Of a stretch of DNA of 64,000 bases, positions 12,701 to 21,700 are shown piece after piece. This DNA is from JAGNXB01 sp942490895 (lineage in GTDB: Bacteria > Bacteroidota > Bacteroidia > Chitinophagales > Saprospiraceae). Under the pieces are notes generated by a model. It was given only the letters and a program-made list of their open reading frames with translations, was not told the origin of the DNA and did no database searches. Position numbers and translations under genes: made by a program. Position 1 is the stretch's first letter, and each line of letters starts with the position of its first letter. Location: contig CALNZC010000070.1 of the NCBI GenBank assembly GCA_942490895.1, positions 1 to 64,000 of the forward strand, read 5' to 3'.

Positions 12701-15700
12701 GGCTTGGAGTTGTCCTGAATGGTGATGGTTTGATCAGCTGAAGTGGAATTATTGCAGAGATCCGTGAGCGTCCAGGTTCGGGTGATCACAAATGTACCTG
12801 TACATGGACCAGCCACGATTGCATCTGTATAAGTTGCATCCAGACCCATTGAACAATTGTCCATCTCATCAATGACATCTCCTGTATTGGATGGATCGTC
12901 ATCATATGCACATGCCGCATCTGTAAATATGGTTACATCCGCAGGAACTGTAAATGTTGGATCGTCGGTATCCGCGGTAACCGTGAATGTTGCAGAGCAA
13001 GTCACATCAGCTTCACAATCACTGGTTACGGTCCAGGTAACGATGGTGAATCCACCACAAGCATTCGGTGCACCCGTATTGTCATCTGACATCATTGGGT
13101 TCTTGCCGCCTGTATATGTAGTCGTTGCCAACCAATCTGCAAATGCCTGATCAACTGCCGCCTGATCCTGACAAGGGGCGACAGTGGTATCATTCGCACA
13201 GGTCAAGATGACATCCGCCTTCAAAATAAAGGTGTACTCCACCCAGTCACCGGAACATTCTCCCGGATCAACCAGGTTGTTACTATTGAAATCCAGCCAT
13301 GCGCGGAAGCGCATCACCATGGTTCCATCCATCGTTGGGTCCACCAACGTTGCGGTACCGACATAGGGTGAAAATGCGCCAATCGGAGCAGCACAATTAT
13401 CACACATAGAAGTGGTCACATTGGTCAATGTGCGTGTTTGGAAAGCACGAATATCACCTGGAGCACCGTTTATGTCTATGAAATAATCGAAAACGATATT
13501 TCCTGCCGTATTACATATTTCCATTGGTAAGGCAACATCATCCATGCCGTCGTTATTTGTGGTGACGACAACACCATTAATGGATGTTTCCAACAACGGA
13601 TATTCATGTACGGTTACCGTACGTGTCACCTCCACAGCAGCATTACTACACGGATCTGTGACGTTATAGGTTACCGTATAGATACCAGGGGTATTGACAT
13701 CGACCGGGTTGGCCACGACAATATCACCGGTAATATCTCCAAAGCAATCATCATTGGCAGTGGCACCCATGTCGGTGTAGCTGTCGCCAACACAGAGGTC
13801 AACGGTCGCTGGCCCAGTCAGAGTGATTACAGGGATGATCAGGTCTTGAACAGAGACGACTTGAGCACAAGTTGCTGTATTCCCACAAGCATCGGTAGCT
13901 GTCCAGGTCAAAGTGACATCATAGGTATGATCGGTGCAAGAGCCATCATTGGTCTGACCGGATACCGGTACTGGTCCTGTCACAACAGGGAACATATCAC
14001 AATTGTCCGTAGCCGTGACCACAGGTGGTGTGGGCATTGGGTCATTGCAAGCAATGGTCACATCAGATGGACAACCAACCAATACTGGCTGGATATTATC
14101 GATGACTGTAATGATCTGGTTTTGTTCCAGAGAGTTATTACAATCGTCTACCAATGTCCAGGTTCGGGTGATGATCACTTGTCCAGCGCAAGCGCCGGGT
14201 TGTGGGTCATCCATAGAAGTTGCAACGAGTACGGTTGTACAATTGTCAGCTTCATCATTCACTTCTCCAGTGATCGATGGATCTGCATCATACAGACAAT
14301 CGACATCTGCGTTGATGGTTATATCCGAAGGCACGGTGAAGGTTGGGGAGATCGTATCCCGAACGGTAATCGTCTGATCGCCGGAGGTCGTGTTTCCACA
14401 CAAGTCCGTCAGGCTCCAGGTTCGGGTAATAATGACTTCGCCCTCACATGAACCGGCTACGGATGCATCGGAATAAGTTGCATCCAAGACACCTCCACAA
14501 TTATCCATTTCGTCTGTCACATCACCAGTGATCAACGGATCGGAATCGTATGTACATCCTGCATCAGAATAGATATCGATATCGGCAGGAATTGTAAAGG
14601 TTGGGTCAATATCATCTTCAGTCACGGTAAACGTAGCGGAACAGGTTACGTCAGCTTCACAATCACTTGTGACTGTCCAGATGACAGTGGTGAATCCACC
14701 ACAAGCATCCGGAGCTCCACTGTTGTCATCCATCAACGCCGGGTTCTTACCACCGGTAAATGTGGTCGTCGTCAGCCAGTCCGTAAAGGCCTGATCAACT
14801 GTTGCCTGATCTTGACAGGCAGCCACTGTGGTATCATTGGCACAAGTCATGATGACATCTGCCTTCAGAATAAAGGTGTATTCCACCCAGTCACCGGCAC
14901 ATTCTCCCGGATCAACGGTATTGTTACTGTTCAGATCCAGCCAGGCGCGGAAGCGCATCACCAGGGTTCCATCCATTGTTGGATCAACCAAAGTGGCTGT
15001 TCCCGATACGCCTGTGAATGCAGCAATTGGTGCAGCACAGTTGTCACACATCGGCGTGGTGACATTTGTCAGGGTGCGTGTCTGGAATACGCGAATATCA
15101 CCAGGCACGTTATTCAAATCAGTGAATACATCAAAGAAAACATTCCCTGCTGTATTGCATATTTCCATCGGGGGGGCGACATCATCTGTGCCATCGTTAT
15201 TCGTCGTGACGACAACACCATTAATGGATGTCTCAAGTCGTGGATAATCATGGACGATGACGGTCCTGGTCACTTCTACCGCAGCATTGCTACATGGGTC
15301 CATGACGTTATAGGTCACCGTATAGGTATCCGGTATGTTGATATCCACAGGATTATCGGTGATGATGTCAGCGGTAATGTCACCAAAGCAATCATCGTTG
15401 GCAGTTGCACCCATGTCTGTATAGCTATCGCCAACACAGAGGTCAACAGTAGCTGGGCCAGTCAGTGTAATGACCGGAATGAGGATATCTTCTACGGAGA
15501 TGACCTGGGAACAAGTCACACTATTATTACACCCATCCGTGGCAGTCCAGGTCCGGGTCAATGTATAGGTATGGTCGGTACATGAACCGTCGTTCGTTTG
15601 CAGATTTACTTCACTTGGAACTGAGACCAACGGAGAAGGATCACAATTATCGGTAGCGGTCACAACTGGTGGTGTTGGAATAGGATCCAGGCAAGAGATG

Positions 15701-18700
15701 GTCTCATCGGCAGGGCAACCCACCAGAACAGGAGCAATCATATCCTGGATAGTGATCGTCTGTGTTTGAATCAACTCCAATCCACAATCATCTGTCAATG
15801 TCCAGGTCCGGGACAGGATCGTTTCGCCAACACAAAGGCCCGGAGCCGTGGCGTCAGCATAGGTAGCGTCCAGACCCATAGAGCAATTGTCCGCTTCATC
15901 CATCACATCTCCTGTATTCGATGGATCATCATCATAGTCACATGAGGCATCCGCCTGAATGGTCACATCAACTGGTACTGTGAAAGTTGGAGGAGTTGTA
16001 TCCTCAACCGTGATCGTCTGTGTATGCGTGATCGCATTTCCACAAACATCTTCTGCGGTCCAGGTGCGCGTAATCGTATACCCATAGAGACAAGCTCCAG
16101 GGCTAGTTGTCTCATCATCTGTATATATGATCTCGTTCGGATCATCACAATTGTCCATTGCAGTCAGATCGACACCTCCGACAAGTGCTACTGGGATAGC
16201 ATCGCATTCAACTGTCTCATCAGCTGGCATTGCCTGATCCCAAACAGGAGGCGTGTTATCTGTGATATTGATGAGTTGATCAGCTGTGGTTGTATTTCCA
16301 CATGGGTCAGTTATCATCCAAGTCCTGGTGATTCTGTATTTTCTGAAATACAATCCATTTCCGGTGGTACTACATTCACCACTTGGGTGCGGGTCTTCAA
16401 TCGCATCACTAAATGAAACTGTATACCCATTGCTGGTCATCCAGGTTGTTGCTCCGACAGTATATCCATCTGCTCCATCTTCGTCATCTGGGGCACAGTT
16501 GTCATCGATATTATCTGGAATTCCCATGAGGGAGAGATCGGCTTCGGCACCACATTCATATCCATCATTACCGATAATATCAACAGGTACATCGAAAGTA
16601 GGAGGAGTTGTATCCTCAACAGTAATTGTCTGCAAACATGTCAGACTATTATTACATGCATCTGTCGCTGTCCAGGTCCGTTCGATAGTCCAGGCATTCG
16701 GGCAGGCCCCGGCAACGATATTGTCACTTTCAGCAATGACCGGCGCATTGTCACAATTGTCGATAGCCGTGGCCATCCCCTGGGTCGCAGAGGTCAGATC
16801 ATCACTGCACTCGACTACCACATCTGCCGGGCAAGTGATGGCCGGAGGTGTCGTATCTTCAACAGTGATCGTCTGCAGACAAGATGTACTATTATTACAA
16901 TCGTCTGTGATGGTCCAGGTACGGGCAATACTTTCTTCGTTTGCACATAAACCAGGGGTTACAACATCTGCATACGTTATGGCAGGTGATGGATCGCAAT
17001 TATCCGTAGCTGTGGTCATACCGGTGTTGGCCGGCAAGTCACTTTCATCACATTCAATGACGACATCAATTGCACAGGTCACGATAGGAATCGTTGTATC
17101 CTCAACGGTGATCGTCTGGGTATGCGTGATCGCATTGCCACATACATCTTCAGCCGTCCAGGTGCGTGTAAGGATATACTCGCCTGTACATGCACCAGGG
17201 GTATTCAACTCATCATCGGTGTATGTGATGTCCATTGGAGCATCACAATTATCTGTAGCGGTCAGATCTACTCCACCAACCAGTGCAAGTGGAACATTAT
17301 CACATTCAACTGTTTCATCCGCAGGCATCGCCTGATCCCAAACAGGAGGTGTATCATCAATAACGGTGATCGTCTGGTTGGCGGTTGTCGAATTACCGCA
17401 AGGGTCTTCAACCGTCCAGGTCCGGGTGTAATGGTACTTCCGGTTATGAAGGCCATTCCCTGAAGTTGAACACTCCGCCCAAGGCTGGGGTGCTGTCAAC
17501 ACAGTCACGAAGGAAATGGTGTATCCATTTGTCGTGGTCCAGGACAAATCTCCCATGGTATATCCGTCGCTGCCATTCGCTTGGGCAGCAGCACAATTAT
17601 CGGAAATCACTGTTGGGAATCCAGTCAGGCTGAGGTCGTCCTCATCGCCACATGAAAGTTGGCTAGCTGCCAAAATACTGGCAGGTGTCGTAAAGGTTGG
17701 TGCGGTTGTGTCTTCCACTGTGATTACCTGAGTATGGGTAATCGCGTTACTACAATCGTCAGTCGCCACCCATGTACGAGTAATCGTATAGTTGTAGTAA
17801 TCACAAAGTGCAGGATTCACCCCTTGTGTACTGATCGGTGAAAAGGTCACATCGACCATGTCATCACAGAGATCGGATGCATTCACGGCAGGTACGGCAG
17901 GAACTGAAGTACATTCCACAACCACATCTGTTGGCATGGCCTGATCCCATGAGGGAACAGTCGTATCTATTATGGTATACATCGCTGACTCTTCAGTGGC
18001 GTTGCCACACTCGTCTTCGATTCGAATATTGACTGTATAAACAACAGTCTCACCACAACCTGAAGTCGTTGTCAATCCATTCGTGCTGAAGGTGACCGCA
18101 CTGCAGTTATCTGTCGCAGTTGCGCCAGCGAAGTTGGATAACCAAGCAGCAAAATTGGCACCGTTTGTGGCCAGGTCACATTCAATGGTTTCGTCCATTG
18201 GGAAATCAACGAAAGCCGGAGGTGTCGTGTCCTCTACTGTCAAGGTTTGGACACAATCTGATGTTTGTTCACAAACATCTTCTGCAGTCCAGGTACGGGC
18301 GATACTATACTGACCATCGCAAGGTCCGGCAGTGATCACATCATCCTCTGTAATCAGGATATCTAGAGCATCATCACAATTATCTGTAGCAGTGGCGACA
18401 CCCTGTGTAATTGAAGTCAGATCATCACTACACTCAACAGTAACATCCGCTGGGCAAGTAACTACTGGAGGCGTATGGTCAGTGATGTTGATCTCCTGGA
18501 TAGATGTGGTCGTATTGCCACAAGGGTCTGTGACCGACCAGGTCCGATTGACACGATACTTACGGTAGTACAGTCCATTACCGGTAAGCGAGCATCCACC
18601 ACCAGGATGGGGATCGATGACAACATCGGAGAACGAAATGGTATAACCGGTTGAGGTCAACCAACTCATGTCGCCCATGGTATACCCATCGGCACCGTTG

Positions 18701-21700
18701 ACATCATCATCCGCACAATTGTCATCGATGTTGGTTGGGAATCCAGTAATCGTCAAGTCTTCCTCATCACCGCATTCCAGTCCGTCATTTCCGGTCCAGA
18801 TTTGAGGGGTATCAAATGTTGGTGGCGTTGAATCCTCCACAGTCAGCGTTTGGACATGCGTAATTGCATTGCCGCAATCATCAGTGGCGGTCCAGGTACG
18901 GGTAATTGTTTGTTCTTGTGGACATGCACCAGGAGCAGTGCTTTCCGCAAACGTTACATCTACAGTATTATCGCAAGCATCACTGGCAGTGTATGTAACC
19001 ACGGTTGGAATGGCATCGCATTCGACATTCGCATCTGCGGGCATCGGATCATCCCAGTCTGGTGCTGTAGTATCCTCGATCGTAAAGGTGGCTGGATCAT
19101 CCGTCGAATTACCACATTGATCTGTGGCCCGAATGGTCACTGAATAGACAATGGTATTACCGCATCCCGGTGTGGGTACTAAACCTACAGTAGTCAATGT
19201 CACGGAACCACAATTGTCTGTGGCAGCGGCACCAGCAAAAGAGGCTAGCCAGGCTGTAAAGTTGGCGCCATTGGTAGCCAGATCACATTCGATGGTCTCA
19301 TCCATGGCCGGCGTAGTAAAGACTGGTGGTGTGGTGTCTTCGATCTCGATCGTCTGATCGCAAGTCGCAGTATTGCCACAATTGTCCGTGGCTGTCCAGG
19401 TCCGGGTAATCGTTTCTTCCTGAGGACATCCCCCTGGAGCAGACATATCCATATAGGTCAGGGCAACATCCAGATCACAGTTATCTGTGGCTGTGGACAT
19501 CCCGGTGTCCGCCGGATCAGTTGATTCATCACATTCGATGATCAGGTTAGCCGCACAGGTTATTACTGGAACTGTCGTATCGTCAACAACGATCTGTTGG
19601 ATACAGCTGGAGGCATTACCACATTCATCGGTAGCTGTCCAGGTCCGTTCTATCGTAAAGGCATCATCGCAAGCTCCTGCAACAATATTGTCGGACTCTG
19701 TGATCATCGGATCAGGGTCACAGTTATCTGTGGCCGTAGCCAAACCATTGGCGGCAGAGGTCTTGTCATCACTGCACTCAACGGCAGTGTTCGCCGGACA
19801 GGTGATGACTGGAGGGGTGCTGTCATCAACAGTGATCGTTTGCACGCAAGTGGAGGTCAGTCCACATTCATCCAAGGCGGTCCAGGTCCGTGTAATCACG
19901 TATTCGGCGGTACACGCACCCGGTGTGGAGGCATCAACGGATGTCACTGTAGTGGTGCCGCAATTATCGGTAGCGGAAGACATACCCGTGTTGGCCGGAT
20001 CAGTTGGATCAGTACATTCTACAACCTGATCAGCTGCACAAGTGAGGACTGGTGGTGTGGTATCTTCAATTGTAAAGGAGACATTTTCTTCGATAAACAA
20101 TCCACATTCATCTGTTGCCCGAACATTCACTGAATACACGATAGTATTCCCACATCCCGGTGTCGATGTCAAGCCATTTGTGGATAGTGTGGCATTCGAA
20201 CAGTTGTCTGAAGCAATGGCTCCTGCAAAATTGCTCAACCATGCAGCAAACGCCGCTGCATCTCCAGCTCCACATTCTGCAGAATCATCTGCTGGAGCCG
20301 TATCCCAGGTAGGATCAGTGGTATCTTCCAGTGTCAGGATCTGGTCACATGTTTCGCTGTTTCCACAAATATCTGTTGCTGTCCATGTACGGGTGATCAC
20401 AGATTCACCGGGACAACTGCCTGGACCACTGACATCCGCAAAGGTGATAGTGATCTCGATGTCGTCATCACAATTATCTGTGGCGGTGGCAAGTCCCAGA
20501 GCCAGATTGATGGTTGGGTCCAGCTCATCATCACATTCGATGGTGATCGGATCAGGGCAAACGATCACTGGTGGTGTATCATCGATGATGGTCATGGTTT
20601 GTAAAGCCGTGGTGGTATTTCCACAAGGATCTTCGATGCTCCAGGTTCGTTGGATCTGATATTTCCGCTTATGCAGTCCGTTACCCGAAAGGGAGCACTC
20701 TGTAAATGGCTGAGCTTCTACATCCACAAAGGAAATGAGATAACCGTTTGTGGTGGTCCAACTGGTAGCGCCAACTGTATAGCCATCACTACCATCTACT
20801 TCCGTGGGTGCACAGTTGTCCATGATGTCTGTAGGGAAACCCGTGACACTGAGGTCTTCTTCGTCACCGCAAGAAAGCTGATCAGCTGCAACCAGATTGA
20901 TGGGTGCCGTAAATGCAGGGGCGGTGACATCCTCGACAGTAATCGTTTGCGTATAGACCTCCTCATTGGTGCAGTTATCCACTGCCGTCCAGGTGCGGGT
21001 AATCGTATAGGTATAATAGTCACATTGGGTCGGATCGGCACCCTGAGTGGATACCTCTGCAAAAGATACAACAGGGTCAGAATCACAGGCATCCGTAGCT
21101 GTGATACCTGCCGGAGGGGTAGGCACTGACTGGCAATTCACCATGACATCTGCAGGTAGAACCTGATCAAAAACCGGAGGAGTGGTATCCTGTACGTCAA
21201 TGGTTTGATCGCAGGATGTATTATTCCCACAATCATCCTCCACGGTCCAGGTCCGGGTGATGGTATAGGTATCATCGCATGGACCGGCGGTGATGGCATC
21301 GGATGAAGAGACCATCGGAGATGGATCACAATTATCCGTGGCTGTGGCCATACCCTGTCCTGTCGGTGTCAGGTCATCGCTACATTCTGCGACGGTATTC
21401 GCCGGGCAGGTGACTACAGGTGGTGTAGTATCTTCAGTGGTGATGGTCTGCAAACAGGTACTGCTATTTCCACAGATATCAGTAGCAGTCCAGGTCCGTT
21501 CGATGATACTTTCACCGATACAGAGTCCTGCAATCATATTGTCTACTTCTGCGATGGTAATATCGAGATCGGCATCGCAATCATCTGTTGCTGTTGCCAC
21601 ACCCTGTGTCGCAGAAGTCAGATCATCACTACACTCGACAACGACATCCGCAGGACAGGTGATCGTTGGTGGAGTATCATCGATAATGGTGATCGACTGA

